From Astragalus membranaceus (taxonomy: Eukaryota > Streptophyta > Magnoliopsida > Fabales > Fabaceae), in the NCBI GenBank assembly GCA_039519185.1, contig CM076851.1, positions 29,213,825-29,277,824 on the forward strand: a stretch of 64,000 nt of DNA. Reading direction: 5' to 3'. Both the position numbers and the translations under genes were made by a program. Positions 10,682 to 22,757 of this stretch are shown here, in pieces; within the stretch, counting starts at the first letter, position 1, and every line of letters starts with the position of its first letter. The notes beneath the pieces are model-generated. The model had not been told where the DNA came from, searched no databases, and saw nothing but the letters and a program-made list of their open reading frames with translations.

Positions 10682-10844
10682 GGCTTAAAGGTACTTTTAG
10701 TCCCTGCAATTGTCAAAATAATCCAGTTTAGTCTCTGCAATTCCAAAACTTTTAAAATAGTCCCTGCAATTACTAAACGTTACTACTTTTAGTCCCTGCT
10801 GTTAGTTAAGGGTTAACACTGTTATCTTTTGATGATGTGGCAGC
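10682..10844 (+). repeat. MULE left terminal inverted repeat
   Basis: 163 bases starting GGCTTAAAGGTACTTTTAG. The word TAGTCCCTGC recurs within the arm. Confidence 0.93.
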
Positions 10845-11083
10845 ATTTGTAGGTGATGTGTCATTACACGTATGCAGACACGTGTTTTGTATTTGGTGAT
10901 GTGTCATTACTCTCTCAATTTCACTCTCTCAATTTCACTTTCTCTCTCAATAAAAATAAAACACTTCTGGTTCATCTTCTTCCATGTAAGAATCCAGAAA
11001 CTCATCCAAAACAAAATCCAGATCTGCCATCATCCCAGAACTTCATCGTCCAAAACGAAAACGAAACAACATCATCCAACATC

Positions 11084-11677
11084 CACTACAAAAAAACTAG
11101 TCATTAGCGAGGGACAGTTCCCTCGCAAAATGACCTGATTCCCTCACTAATGGTCATTTGCGAGGGACTTAGCGAGGGACTGGTTCCCTCGCTAATTCCC
11201 TCCTCGCAAATGGGATTAGCGAGGGAAGTTGGATCTCTCGCTAATTAGCGAGGGACTATGCCGTCGCTAGTTCCCTCGCTAATGACTGCAGCTTTTCAGG
11301 TGATGGGACTCAGTTGCAGGGGTTGGTAAATGCGCAGGAATTAGCGACGGCTTTTTCCCTCGCTAATTCCCTCGCTAATGACTGCAGTTTTCAAAAAAAA
11401 AATGACACGTGTCCAGTGCTGAATGGCTTGTTTTTTTTTATATATATTAATTAATGAATATTATATTATATTATTAATTTTGTGGTGATGTGTGGTGGTG
11501 GTGGTGGTGGCGTGGTGATGGTGTGGTGGTGGTGGTGGCGTGGTGGTGGTGATGGGTGGTTTAGAGTAGAGAGAAGGAGAAGAGTAAGGGAGAAAGAGAG
11601 AGAGAGGAGTGAGAGTGATGGTGGTGGCGTGGTGGTGGTGGTGGGTGGTTTAGAGTAGAGAGAGAAGGAGAAGAGTA

Positions 11678-11708
<31 letters not shown>

Positions 11709-12324
11709 AAGAGAGAAGAGTGAGAGTGGTGGTGGTGGGGTGGTGGTGGTGAAGAGTAAGAGAGAGTGAGTGAGAGTGGTAGGAGGTATGTGGTGGTGGT
11801 GGAAGAGTGAAGAGAGAAGAAGAGTGTGAGAGGAGGTGGTGATGATGGTGGTGGTGGTGGTGTTGGAAGAGTGAAGAGAGAAGAAGGGTGTGAGAGGAAG
11901 TGGAAGGGGGAAGAGGAAGGGAAGAGGAATGGTGAAGAGTGAGTGAGTGAAAAAGAAGAGTGAGGGTGTAAACGGATATAAAGGAAAAAAGAAAAAAATT
12001 TGCGAGGGAATTAGCGAGGGAACTGTCTCATCATCTGAAAAGTTAACGTTAGCGAGGGAATTAGCGAGGGAACTATCCCTCGCTAATTTCTGCACCTTTA
12101 CCAACCCCTGCGCTGAGTCCCATCATCTGAAAAAGCAAAATTTAGCGAGGGAATTAGCGAGGGCAGTCATTAGCGAGGGACAGTTCCCTCGCTAATTCCC
12201 TCGCTAATGACAAAAAAATTGACAGCTCTATGCCCTCGCTAATTCCCTCGCTAATGACTGTTTTTGCGAGGGACAACAAGTCCCTCGCTAATATCCGTCG
12301 CTAATTAGTGTTTTTTTTGTAGTG
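11084..12324. mobile_element. CACTA (En/Spm) non-autonomous element nested in the MULE
   Basis: The left end is CACTACAAAAAAA and the right end is the inverse TTTTTTTTGTAGTG. The 3-base duplication ATC flanks it (11081-11083 and 12325-12327), as expected for CACTA elements. Both subterminal regions carry many direct and inverted copies of TTAGCGAGGGA, typical of transposase-binding subterminal repeats. The middle (about 11480-11950) is GTGGTG and GAGAGA low-complexity sequence. There is no transposase, so it depends on another copy. Confidence 0.92.
11480..11950. repeat. GTG/GAGA low-complexity core of the CACTA element
   Basis: Imperfect GGTGGT and GAGAGA arrays recur in blocks of roughly 100 bases with a GGTTTAGAGTAGAGAG word. 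Long frames read through it in some phases, but they only translate the simple repeat. Confidence 0.75.
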
Positions 12325-12739
12325 ATCTGCCATCAGAACGAAACAACAAATCGAAAACGAAAACCCACATCCAGAACGAAACAACAAAACGAAATTTAAG
12401 AAGAAGAAGAAGAAATCGTTTCATCGCGAAGAGAAATCTGGATCATTTCATCGTTCCAAATCTGGAATCGCAAGAGAAATTATGGAAGAAGAGAAATTTG
12501 GAATCGAGAGAGGAGTAGGGAAGAGGGACAAAGTAGATCTGGTTGTGATAATGTGGATAGTGTGGTGTATTTTCTTTTACTATTTATTATTATTCTCACC
12601 CCCTTTTGTTGCTGTGTTTTTTAATCCCTTCCGTTTTGTTGTTTCATTCAATCTTGGGTGCTGTTTGGATTGTTGTAGACGATGAAGTTCTGGGTTTTGT
12701 TATTGAGTAAGTACTGGTTTAATTTTTTATTTTTAATTG

Positions 12740-12900
12740 AGAAGATGGAAGAAGAGAGAAGATGGAAGAAGAAGAAGATGGAAGAAGAAGAAGAAGAAGA
12801 AGAAAGAAGAAGAAGAAGAAGAGAGAAGATGGAAGAAGAAGAAGAAGAAGAAGAAGAAGAAGAAGAAGAAGCAGAGAGAAGATGGAAGAAGAGAGAACAG
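12740..12900. repeat. GAA trinucleotide microsatellite in the MULE
   Basis: A nearly pure GAA array with GATGGAAGAA interruptions. All apparent coding capacity here is poly-Glu/Lys/Arg from the repeat. Confidence 0.88.
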
Positions 12901-12914
12901 TGGCATCCCTGTTG

Positions 12915-13077
12915 GCTGCCACATCATCAAAAGATAACAGTGTTAACCCTTAACTAACAGCAGGGACTAAAAGTAGTAACGTTTAGTAATTGCAGGGACT
13001 ATTTTAAAAGTTTTGGAATTGCAGGGACTAAACAGGATTATTTTGACATTTGCAGGGACTAAAAGTACCTTTAAGCC
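12915..13077 (-). repeat. MULE right terminal inverted repeat
   Basis: Reverse complement of the left arm with only a few mismatches, ending CCTTTAAGCC next to the TSD. Confidence 0.93.
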
Positions 13078-13086
13078 TTTATTTAA

Positions 13087-13289
13087 ATCAACTAGTAGGA
13101 TACCTGTGCATACGCACGGGTTCTGTCGTGTACTTTTTATGAATGAACTTAGACAGTATTTAAATAGTCTGAACATTACCCCATGAAAATAAAGACAAAT
13201 TTAAAGTAGATAAAAAATGAGTTTCAAATAAAAAATAGATAAATATTATAATTTAAAAATGTAAAAGTATCATTTAAAACCAATCTTTG
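13087..13289. other. AT-rich DNA with a CCxGTGC/GCACGGG hairpin
   Basis: After the MULE the only structured feature is an imperfect hairpin near 13105-13122 (CCTGTGC, ATAC, GCACGGG). The rest is AT-rich without a frame. Confidence 0.4.
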
Positions 13290-14420
13290 CATTTCTCCCG
13301 TGTTTTTTTATATATCAGTGCAGTGTTTTTTGTATATATGGGTTGTTATCCCGTGTTTTTTTATATATTAGTGCAGCTATCCCGTGTTTTTATATATATC
13401 ATTGCAGGTATCCCCGTATTTTTTTATATATCAGTACAGTTATCCCATGTTTTTTTTATGTATCAGTGCAGTTATCTCATAGTTTTAATTGATTATTTGA
13501 GTTGATTAGTAGATTATAGTAGATAGTAAAAGATAGATAGTAGATTATCAATAAGAAATATTTATCCCGTATTTTTTATATATCAGTGACAATTATTTGT
13601 CCGTTTTTAGGTATTAGTGACAAACATTTGTCACGTGTGTTTTAAATATTAACCACTTTAAATAGTCATTAAGTCTTTTTGTTTTTTTAGAAAGTAGGTT
13701 TATAGTAGTCTTCAAAAATTATAATTATCAATGGCAAATACTAATCCCGTGTTTTTTTTATATATCACTGCAGATATCCCATTTTTTTTATATCAGTAGA
13801 ATTATCTCGTAGTTTTAATTGATTATTTTAGTTGATTAGTGATTATAATAGATAGTAAAAATTTGATAGCAGATTCTCAATAAGAAATATTTGTTTTAAA
13901 TATTAATTAGTAGTTTAAATAGTCATTAAGTCTTCTTGCTTTTTAGATAGTAGGTTTGTAGTAGTAGTCTTAAAAAATTTAATTATCAATGACAAATATT
14001 AATATCTTGTTTTTATATATCGGTGCAGTTATCCCACAGTGCAGTTATCTCGTAGTTTCAATTGATTATTTTAGTTGATTAGTAGATAGTAAAAGAGAGA
14101 TAGTAAATTATTAATAAGAAATATTTGTTTTAAATATGAATCAATAGTTTAGATAGTCATTAAATCTTGTTGTTTTTTAGATAGTAGGTTTATAGTAGTC
14201 TTCAAACATTTTAATTATCAATGACAAATATTAATCTTGTGTTTTTTCTTTATATCAGTGCAGTTATCCCGTGTTTTTTTTATATATCATTGCAGTTATA
14301 TCATAGTTTCAATTGATTTTTTAGTTGATTAGTAGATTATAGTAGATAGTAAAAGATAGATAGTAGATTATCAATAAGAGGTGATAGTAGATTATCAATA
14401 AGGGTGTAAACAGATTTTGG
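13290..14420. repeat. AT-rich tandem repeat array, unit about 245-330 bp
   Basis: A block combining a CCCGTGTTTTTTATATATCA word, GTTGATTAGTAGATTATA and a TAGTCATTAAGTCTT word recurs. GTTGATTAGTAGATTA-type anchors fall near 13501, 13832, 14077 and 14325, spacings of about 331, 245 and 248 bases. The first copy has extra short sub-repeats of ATATATCAGTGCAG. No coding sequence. Confidence 0.75.
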
Positions 14421-14499
14421 AGAAAAAGATTAAAATTTCAAGGTGATAGTTTTTTCCAAAAAGGTGATGGTTTTTTAGTGACTCATTTACATTTTTGTA

Positions 14500-15205
14500 G
14501 GTAATTTTAGTAGAGTAGTGTTTGTATAAATTTAGAAATTTAGTTAAAAAACTAAAGTGAAGTGATAAGAAAGAGAATATTGTTTATGGGATAAGTAAAA
14601 AGAAAAAAGTAAGAAAGAGAGTGTAAGAGAAAAGTGAAAATGAGGAAAGAGAATGTAAGAAGAAAAAGAAAAAAAAAAGTAAGAAAGACGGTGTAAGAAG
14701 AAAAAGGAAAAAAGTAAGAAAGAGAGTGTAAGAAGAAAAAGAAAGAAAGAGAGTGTAATGACATTATTACCCTTAAATTAGATATGTGTCTTGCTAATAA
14801 GAGATCTAAATTGGTAATTTCATAGGAGGTTTGTTTGTATAAATAGATAAATAGATATTAGATAGATTTTAGTAGAGTAGTGTTTGTATAAATTTAGAAA
14901 TTTAGTTAAAAAACTAAAGTGAAGTGATAAGAGAAAGAGAAGAATTGTTTATGGGAAAAGTAAAAGTCAAATAAAAATAAAAAAGTAAGAAAGAGAGTGT
15001 AAGAAAAATGAAAAAGAGGAAAAGGAGTGTAAGAAGAAAGAGAAAAAAAGTAAGAAAGAGAGTGTAAGAAGAAAAAAAAAGAAAGAATGAGTGGGGAATG
15101 ACATTTTTACCATTAAATTAGATATGTGTCTTGTTAATAAGAGATCTAAATTGGTAATATCAGATAAAGTTTGTTTGTATAAATAGATATTAGATACGTA
15201 CTTAA
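14500..15205. repeat. Two-copy tandem duplication, unit about 365 bp, purine-rich core
   Basis: The stretch starting TTTTAGTAGAGTAGTGTTTG at about 14507 recurs at about 14870. It is followed by AGTAAGAAAGAGAGTGTAAG purine runs and a shared end (TTTGTTTGTATAAATAGATA). The copies differ in the lengths of the purine runs. Confidence 0.75.
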
Positions 15206-15313
15206 AAATGTAATAATATTGATGATATAATAACAATATTGGTGAAAAAGAAAGATGTTGATTTGAATGAAATTATTACCTTCAACATGGTCTTAGATCT
15301 CTCGGGTATCAAT

Positions 15314-15315
<2 letters not shown>

Positions 15316-15365
<50 letters not shown>
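15316..15365. repeat. TA dinucleotide microsatellite
   Basis: An uninterrupted run of TA units of about 50 bases. Confidence 0.9.
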
Positions 15366-15367
<2 letters not shown>

Positions 15368-16462
15368 CTTAATTAACCACCTTCAACATTGATTCTTGGT
15401 GCTCAAATGTAGCAGATCTTTCAAAGCAAAGAGTCTTCTCTCTTGATGAAAGCTCCAACCTTGACTCCATTCTCCCAATGCCCATACTCCAAATAAGGAT
15501 AAGATATATTTTCAAGGAGACAATCCATCTTATAATTGGGGAAATTCTACCGCCATAGATATTAAAGAATCTCCCATATTCACCTCAAGAAGTCTATTTT
15601 CAAGAAAAGTTAACTTCAACCCAGAGACTAGCTCAAAACATCGATCTCAAGACCAACTTCATGACACATAAATGTCAATATATACTCTTATCTCAAAGGT
15701 GTCTCATGCATCTTCTTACTGAATATGTGAAACTCATCTAAGAAGTCTAGACTCTAGAGTACTTAAATCCAAAGGACAACACATGCCGTATTAAACCACC
15801 CAATCGGCCCCCATTAACCAGCAAAAACAAGGGAGAAAGGGGGTATAGTTGTAGTCATTTACTGACTAAGACTACAGATTAATCAAAATAAAGATAACAC
15901 ACACAAACCTCCTTCCGTTATATTTAGTTTTATTTATAGTTGTAGTCATAGTTAATCATTTATTCTCTCCATCTCTTTCTCTTCCTTACATTTTCTAGGG
16001 CGAGTTTTTAGTTTTTAATAGTTGACTATAATGGGGTTAAGTTAAAAATGGATAGGACAATGGGTTTGTTCTAAAACCATCTAGAATACAATGGGCATTC
16101 AATAGTATATATAGTGAAGACAATAAACATTTTATGCCATCTTTGTTTCCATGTCATTTACCTCCAACACATGTAATTTTTCAATTATTAATTATTAAGA
16201 AACAAAAGTTAAACATAATTTACTAATTTTTAATCGTCATTGAAGACAATCAATGTAATTCGACTCCAAAACATCATCCATACAACCCAATCATTTCCAA
16301 TCTTTAATTAACACTCTAAACCATACATTTTAACAACTATAAAAGTATATACAGTTAACTCATAAATCATCATTTACGTACACATCAATTTAAAACATAT
16401 TAGATATTATTAGAATAATTGAAAATAAGATATTTTATGTTATCTACATTTTAGAGTTAGTT
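15366..16462. other. 1.1 kb without recognisable feature
   Basis: AT-rich sequence with no long frame, no inverted repeats and no family I recognise. It ends at the short copia LTR. Confidence 0.4.
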
Positions 16463-16611
16463 TGTTAGAGTTTGTTAGATCTAGGTTAAGATCAAAGTAA
16501 TCTTTTTATGGCTATATAAGCCATTCTCTAGCTTCACTTTTGTAATCAATCCATTCTCCACAATCAATAAAAAATTTTCACCTTTCCTTTCTCTGTTCTT
16601 GTTATTCAACA
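16463..16611 (+). repeat. Short copia-type LTR with TATA box
   Basis: A TGTTAGAG start at 16463 (or TGTTAGAT at 16473), a TATA box GCTATATAAG at 16511-16520 and an end ATTCAACA at 16611 directly followed by a primer site. No partner LTR is visible, so the 5' edge is approximate. About 140-150 bases is short for a copia LTR. Confidence 0.6.
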
Positions 16612-17200
16612 TGGTATTAGAGCGAGTTCTAATCTTCTGACCTCGTCTCTGTGCTTCACCACTGCTGCCGGCAGCACCACCTTTTCACTTTTTAGTTTAT
16701 TTTCTTTTTACCGCTGCAATCACTTTTCCGGTTTCCATTACTCTGATTTTTCTCCTCTCTGAAAATCACATTTTTTCTCTCCCTCTTCAGAAACGCCAGA
16801 ATCATTTCTAGTTTCAACCTTCTACCTCGCAATCTTGATTTTGATCTGCGATCTTTCCCTAATTTTGATTCTCCTTCGAATCGTTGTTTTGAATTGTTGC
16901 TTCGATTCTCCTCTGGACCTGGATTGGGTTCCTTTTCTCAGAATCTTAATTAGGTTGATTTCTCTATTCTCTTTGCAATTTTCTCTTTCTCTCAGAATCT
17001 TGATTCATTTTTTCCTCATGCTTCCATCAAGTGGTTATTGCATTGTCGCTTCCTCCGAATGGTTATAGCATTGTCGCTTTCTTCGAATGGTTATAGCATT
17101 GTCACTCATTTTCTTTCTCTCCCTCTTATTCACGATCTCTCGCTCCCTTCTCTCTTTAAACTTTTCTCTACTTCTAACCTTTAACTGAGGGGGCCGGTTC
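16612..17200 (+). other. Primer site and leader of a truncated copia-like element
   Basis: TGGTATTAGAGCG (16612-16624) is an initiator-Met-type primer site next to the LTR end. The following pyrimidine-rich 600 bases look like a copia leader with no Gag frame after it. Near 17028-17105 a sub-repeat of about 31 bases (GGTTATAGCATTGTCGC) occurs three times. The element is truncated, or a small non-autonomous type. Confidence 0.5.
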
Positions 17201-17437
17201 TATATATAACATAATGTAGCTTAGCTAAATGATTTGGCGAAGTAAGGTGTATGGTGTGGTGTGTTCCATAAGCTGTTTTGCAAAAGTTCGATTTGTACCC
17301 TCATCTCTTTATTATTTCTCACTTCTACCCAAATAAAATAAACATATATAGCACAAATATCATATCCTCACAATAATCACAATTAACACAAAGTTCAAAG
17401 AAACAAGCACGTAATCATATAATTCCATAAAACACTT

Positions 17438-17836
17438 TCACAATATAAATACCGGATAAGCACTACGGATTTTGTCCGCCGGAAATCCCCAAAATTCTTG
17501 TAGTGGATAAGCACTACAGACACTATAAATACCGAAAGTTTCCGGCCACCAAATACGACGGTCCGCCTCAACAATGGGAAAGAGAGGAGTATTAACAATT
17601 CTACCTACAACATTGGGTGAAAACAAATGGTGAATATAATCGAAATTCCAGGACTTAGCGCCTAGGGAGAACAAATCAGCGACCCGGAGGAACGAATTAA
17701 AGTGAGCTGAATCCGACTCCAAGATAGGCCTACAGTCAGCCGTCCAAGAATCACCAAACACACTAATGCTCGAGCCATCACCAATGATCCAACGGCAGCC
17801 TGCGCCAAGAACAAGACGGGCTTCATGGATACTGCG
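17438..17836 (-). pseudogene. LINE ORF2 C-terminal remnant
   Basis: Continues the same ORF2 in shifted frames (SLGAKSWNFDYIHHLFSP, a plant LINE C-terminal block) and breaks off near 17438. Inside it the word GGATAAGCACTAC occurs twice about 50 bases apart (near 17454 and 17503), a local duplication that garbles the end of the frame. Confidence 0.65.
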
Positions 17837-19654
17837 TCAAATGAAACAAGGATTACTACCCTTAGGAGCATGCATGAAATCACTCCTAGGATAATATTTG
17901 GCCTTATAGAGACGAGCCACAAGAGAACCGGGGCTATTCATTAAGCGCCAACCTTGCTTACCCAACAAAGCCACATTGAAAACATATAGATTGCGAAAGC
18001 CCAAACCACCAAAATCTTTGGCCACACAAAGCTTATCCCAAGATAACCAATGGATACCTCCTCTAGAGTTGGCATTTCCACCCCACCAAAATCTACTAAT
18101 CATACTCTGAATTTCATCCCCAAGTGAGGAAGAGAGAAGAAAGAGGCTCATAAAATAAGTTGGGATAGATTGAAGAACCAACTTAATCATAACCTCATTC
18201 CCGACTCTAGATAATGACCGACCACCCCACGAGTTAATCTTCTTCCAAATGCGTTCCTTGATAAACTTGAACATAGCCTTCTTACTACACCCTATCATCG
18301 ACGGGAGTCCCAGATAAAGACCAGTACCCAAACAAAGATTCACCCCAGGCCCTTGAACTATCACATCTCTATCAACTTGATTCACATTTTTACTGAAGAA
18401 AACCTCAGATTTCTGATAATTAATCTGCTGTCCGGAAGCTCTCTCATAGATTTTCAAGATATTCTTCATGTTCTCCATCTCCCTGATAGACGACCTAAAG
18501 AAAAGAAAACTGTCATCTGCAAACAACAAGTGTGTAATAGTTGGAGCATCCCTGCAGATGTCAACACCATGAAGGCCCCCTCAAGCAACAGCCTGATGAA
18601 TAAGAGCAGTCAATCCTTCAACACAGAGAATAAATAAATAAGGAGATAGGGGATCTTCCTGACGAAGACCCCTACCTGGAATAATAGGCCCCACAGTTTC
18701 GTTATTCACAATAACAGAATAGCTCCCAGATTCAATACACATTCGCATCCATCCAACCCATGTATCATTAAAGGCAAGCTTCTCCAAAACCAATAACAAA
18801 TAATTCCAGTCAATCCTATCATAAGCTTTGCTCATATCAATCTTTAAAGCAACCTCCCCTTTTTTACCTTTTCGTTTATTTTTAAGATAATGAATAACTT
18901 CAAAAGCGATCATAGCATTATCTAAAATAGAACGATCAGGTAAAAAAGCAGATTATTCGACTGAAATACACTTATCCAAAACAAACTTAAGACGGTTAGC
19001 AAGTACCTTAGAGACAAGCTTGTAGAGGACGTTGCATAGAGAGATTGGTCGCCAATCCATCATAGTCGTAGGATCATCCTTCTTAGGAATTAGAGCAATA
19101 TTGGTATCGTTGAGCGAAGGTGGAATCTGACCCGCCGCCAACCAAGAAGTACCAGCCGTAAATATGACATCACCATAGTCACCCCAAAAAATGTTTATAG
19201 AAACCCGGATTAAAGCCATCTGGTCCTGGAGTTTTATCGGAGTCCATTTCCATCAAAGCACAACGAAACTCCTCCTTCTCAAAGGGCCGAGTCAAGTCAA
19301 TATTGTCCGCATCCAAGCACGACGCGAGAGAGCATTAAGGACTAGAAAATAATCACCCTCCTTTGAAGCAAACAACTCTTGGAAGTAACTAACAACAACA
19401 CTCTTCACATGGGGCTGGTCATCAACGATTGTGCCATCCTCTCGCCGTAACCGCAAGACACGGTTAACTTTGGACCTGCAAGTAGCCGAAGCATGAAAAT
19501 TGTTTGTATTGAGGTCACCATCTCTAAGCCAAAATTTCTTTGCCTGTTGCTTCCAGAAGATTTCCTCATTCATAATAAGCCTGCTAAGATCTCGAGAATA
19601 TTTCTTGTAAAGCTCAACACCCCTCGAATCTCTCCTATGGCGAGTGTTCTCCAA
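17837..19654 (-). pseudogene. LINE ORF2 reverse transcriptase
   Basis: Segments in order are: linker (19654-19292, EIFWKQQAKKFWLRDGDLNT), RT fingers (19219-18953, ALIPKKDDPTTMMDWRPISL), palm (18913-18581, ALKIDMSKAYDRIDW and GLRQEDPLSPYLF) and thumb side (18529-17837, beginning LFADD, the catalytic motif usually written YADD, and including FWWGG and GGLGFRNL). Stops include TAA near 18955 in the SVE-SAF block and TGA at 18581. It would have reverse-transcribed LINE RNA at a nicked target. Confidence 0.9.
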
Positions 19655-19699
19655 ATTCCTCTTACACAGGTTGATATCATCACGAAACTTCGATCGAAT

Positions 19700-20720
19700 A
19701 TTGCGCCTTTGATCCAGTTTAGTCCTCGTAAAAATAAAATCTTATTTTTCGTCCTTGCAAATATACATTTTATCGACTTTAGTCCCCGTAAAAATAAAAT
19801 TTAGTTTTTTGTCACTGCAAATATACGTATAAATAGGGTGTTCACGGGTTGGTTTGGATGGATTTTGATTAAATCTGATGCCCGAACCGTTGAAATTTAT
19901 TCAGTTTGGGTTGGTTTGGATTTTGAATTTTTTCTTTAAAATCCGAACCAAACCAATCCGACATCGGATGGGTTGGTTCGGATTGGGCTCACGGGTCATG
20001 TGCTAATGTCTAATTTTTTAAAAAATAAAATTATTCGTTTCGTTAAGGTTCAATTTCAATATTGTTACTGCAATGCTTCTTTTGTGTTTGAAAATGTTAA
20101 ACTTGGAGTTGAAAAACATGAGTTAATCTGAATGACAAAAGATGATTAATGCCTGAGTTCAAAAAAAAAGATGATTAATGTGTGAGAATCGGTGTGACTT
20201 CCGAATTTGAGATTGTGATGATGAGATGAATCTGGATGTGGTGCTCATAATTGGGGAACCTAGGAAATATGCAAAGCATGATGAATGTGGTGCCTAATTA
20301 ATATGTGCAGTTTAAGGAAGAAGACTAAAAATTAAAAACTAACAGACAGTAAAATATAGCGCTAGCTCAATAGGATCGGGTAGACGGGTTGGATTGGGTT
20401 TATTTTTTTAGATCCGTTATCCGAACCGAACTAGTATGGATTTTAACGGGTTGGTTTGGATTTGATCCGATCACGAAAATTATCCGAACCAAATGCTTCG
20501 GTTTGGGTTGGGTTATGGGTTGGTTCGGATTTACCCAAACCACTGAACACCCGGTATAATCCAGTTTAGTCCTTGTAATATTTAAAATATTTTATTTCAG
20601 TCCTTTTTGCCACTATATTGGAGGGACTATCAAATATTTTACAGGGACCAAACTGGATAAAACATACATTTGCAGAGATGAAAAGAATTTTTTTTTTATT
20701 TTCTCAAGGACTAAACTGGA
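19700..20720. repeat. Inverted CAGTTTAGTCC / GGACTAAACTG blocks around the hAT-like element
   Basis: Left blocks near 19716 and 19780 (CCAGTTTAGTCCTCG) face right blocks near 20642 and 20708 (GGACTAAACTGGATAAAAC). This suggests an older terminal-inverted-repeat element that the hAT-like sequence split. I cannot fix its ends or TSD. Confidence 0.35.
19835..20553. mobile_element. hAT-like non-autonomous element
   Basis: The ends GGGTGTTCA and TGAACACCC are inverted. Subterminal parts carry many GGTTGGTTTGGAT and ATCCGAACCAAACC copies in opposite orientations. The flanks GTATAAAT and GTATAATC agree at six of eight bases, compatible with a decayed 8-base TSD. No transposase frame. Confidence 0.5.
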
Positions 20721-21204
20721 TAAAACGTATATTTGAAAGAACAATTTTTATTTTTATATGGTCAAAACATATATATAAATCTATATCTTTTGAAAATCAA
20801 AATGATTACTCATTTTAGAATTCATCAAAAGAATTGAAGGAACAATTTTACCATTCCTTTCCTTCCATCTCGTATCCAAACAATTTTACCATAAGGTTTC
20901 CCCATTTTCAGTCATCATAATTTATAACTATATTACTCACGTGGCAAGGAAAACCCTAGCCAGCTGTAACAATGGATAATTCAATTATAAATGGCAAATG
21001 ATAATTCGTAGGAATTGGTACTGTTAAATTGATAATGGATTAACAGTACAATAGAAGTATATTTAGAAGAAACAGAAAATATCAGATAGAAGAGAGAGAG
21101 ATATTCAGGTAGAGGGGAGTGAAAATTCACACATCATTCAACAACCTCCACTCACTCACACTCACGCCTAAGTAGTGAATTCCGTCAGTCGAATGTTAGG
21201 TACA

Positions 21205-22432
21205 TGTTGTGCGAAAAGTAGTTGTGCAAGTGTACACAACCGCAACAAGTAATAGAATGATAAGTAGAAATTCAGAATGAAAATTCAAGAGTTGATAAAA
21301 TGAGTTGGACTGCTTTTTCCTAAGTAAATCCTTTAAAGTAAAGTGCTATAACATCTGACGCTGTAGCGCTAAGTGCTGTAGCATATGATGTTGGTGCCTT
21401 TCGGTCACTGACGCCAGGGTTTTGTTACAAGACTCCTATGTCTAGGTTCTAAATAAGTCCACCCCTGTATAATGAGGAACCCACAGTATTCACCTTATGA
21501 ACTATTGCTCCCCTATGTCTAGAGTTAAGCACAAGTTGTCTAAATGTATTTAAACAACATTTCATTCATATCAACCTTTGAGTTAGAATCGTAGATCATG
21601 TCTGTACCTACGAATGTACCCATTTTAGTTGATCAATCCCAAAACGAGTTTGAAAGTATTATAGCACAAAGATTGAAACGCAAACATCACAATATTATAT
21701 TAACAATACTAAAAATTCATTACAAAATTCCAAGCAATCCAACTACTAAGTGTTTAGCTCATAGTGAGCATCATCAACACAATACAAACTAGAAAGCTCA
21801 TATACCGAATAGGAAAAGAGGCGACACGGTTGCAAAAGATACACAACGTGAGCTCCTTCTCATGAGACGGGTTGCTGACGCTATAGCACAGTTTCACAGC
21901 GTTGGAGATGATGATCTTCTCTTGAAAAATAAGAGCTTGAAGGAGAGGATTAATGGAGGAAAATGGTGTCAAGTTTTTCCCTACAAAAACTCTCTCCTCT
22001 ATTCTGAATTCTCTAGTTATTCTCCATAAAGTAGCTTTCCATAAAGTAGATCTCACCAACTAAAGTGATCTTCCAACAACAAGTGGACAAGTGTTCAAAC
22101 TAGCCAATAAAAAGCTTCCACACAGTCCTAGGCACATGGAAGTCAGACTTTGACTTGACATAAAGTGTCAGGCTCCAAAATGTAAAATATCTTTTTGATG
22201 TCCAGCTGGCCCACCGTCATATAGCGCTATAGCGCTTAACACTGCAGCACTTATCAGAAACAGTAAAATACTCACAAAGGCACCAAATGTGTCAAATGAT
22301 AACAAATTATCTCCTAACCCTTCTTTTACACTTCTTAACACATATTTACATATTTAACCACATAATTACTTAAGAACTTATGTTAACATAAGCCTAAATA
22401 ATATAAATAACTCATATAAATATGAGTTATCA
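21205..22432 (-). repeat. Solo Athila-type LTR (TSD GTACA)
   Basis: 1,228 bases. On the reverse strand it starts TGATAACTC and ends with a CGCACAACA-type end. GTACA lies directly outside both edges (21200-21204 and 22433-22437), so this is a solo LTR left by recombination between the LTRs of a full element. It shares with the other Athila LTRs the opening palindrome and the paired CTATGTCTAG blocks. Its own dyads have GCGC-like arms (GCGCTATAGCGC near 22227). Confidence 0.93.
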
Positions 22433-22435
22433 GTA

Positions 22436-22757
22436 CACGCGCCCGTGAGCTCACGCGCGTGACTCCAGTTTTTGGCGCCTCAGTGTTGGTGCCCTTTTGT
22501 TCCTTTCGCGCTTCCATGTTGCCATTTACATTCGTTACAATACCATCCCCTTTAGTAGCAATCTTGTCCTCAAGATTGAAAAGAGGGTAATTGGTTTTGA
22601 TCTCCTCAAAGTCTTCCCAAGTAGCAACAGCCATGTCTTCATCATCCCACAAAACCAGCACTTGAGTTACTCGTGCCTCTCCTCTGATAATCACACGAGT
22701 CTTGAGGATCTCTTTTGGTTGCAGAATGGACCCACGGTCTGATGTAATCAAGGGCAT
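22436..22757 (-). pseudogene. Chromovirus Pol C-terminus with chromodomain, fragment
   Basis: The translation carries a chromodomain core (QVLVLWDDEDMAVATWEDF, then NYPLFNLEDKI), as at the C-terminus of plant chromovirus integrases, where it directs integration to marked heterochromatin. Purine-rich AAAGGGGATGG follows, as at a polypurine tract. The N-terminal side is lost at the G1 boundary. The frame runs a few codons into the solo LTR, which is not original. Confidence 0.78.

Larger units (their letters stand above)
10682..13077. mobile_element. Mutator-like element (non-autonomous MULE)
   Basis: 163-base terminal inverted repeats (10682-10844 and 12915-13077) begin GGCTTAAAGG and agree at nearly every position. 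A perfect 9-base duplication TTTATTTAA lies outside both ends (10673-10681 and 13078-13086). Nine-base TSDs and long TIRs are the hallmarks of Mutator-like elements. No transposase is present. Without the nested CACTA element the MULE was about 1.15 kb. It sits 65 bases beyond the splice donor of the HD-ZIP fragment. Confidence 0.93.
17438..19690 (-). mobile_element. L1-type LINE, truncated at both ends
   Basis: Reverse-strand fragments align in order with a plant L1 ORF2 from the endonuclease-RT linker through RT to the start of the C-terminal region. The endonuclease (right side) and the zf-RVT/RNase H end (left side) are missing. Truncation at the 5' end is normal for LINEs. Several stops and frameshifts show it is old. 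Confidence 0.88.

Noticed and set aside
11466..12104. 212-codon reverse frame in the CACTA element
   Set aside because: It only translates GTG/GAGA low-complexity repeats into Ser/Leu/Pro/Thr runs.
12682..12957. Overlapping Glu/Lys/Arg-rich and Phe/Leu-rich frames
   Set aside because: Products of the GAA microsatellite in the MULE; no start context or domain.
13290..15205. Possible CRISPR-like array
   Set aside because: Unit lengths of about 245-365 bases with diverged copies and no spacers, in a plant genome; ordinary tandem duplication.
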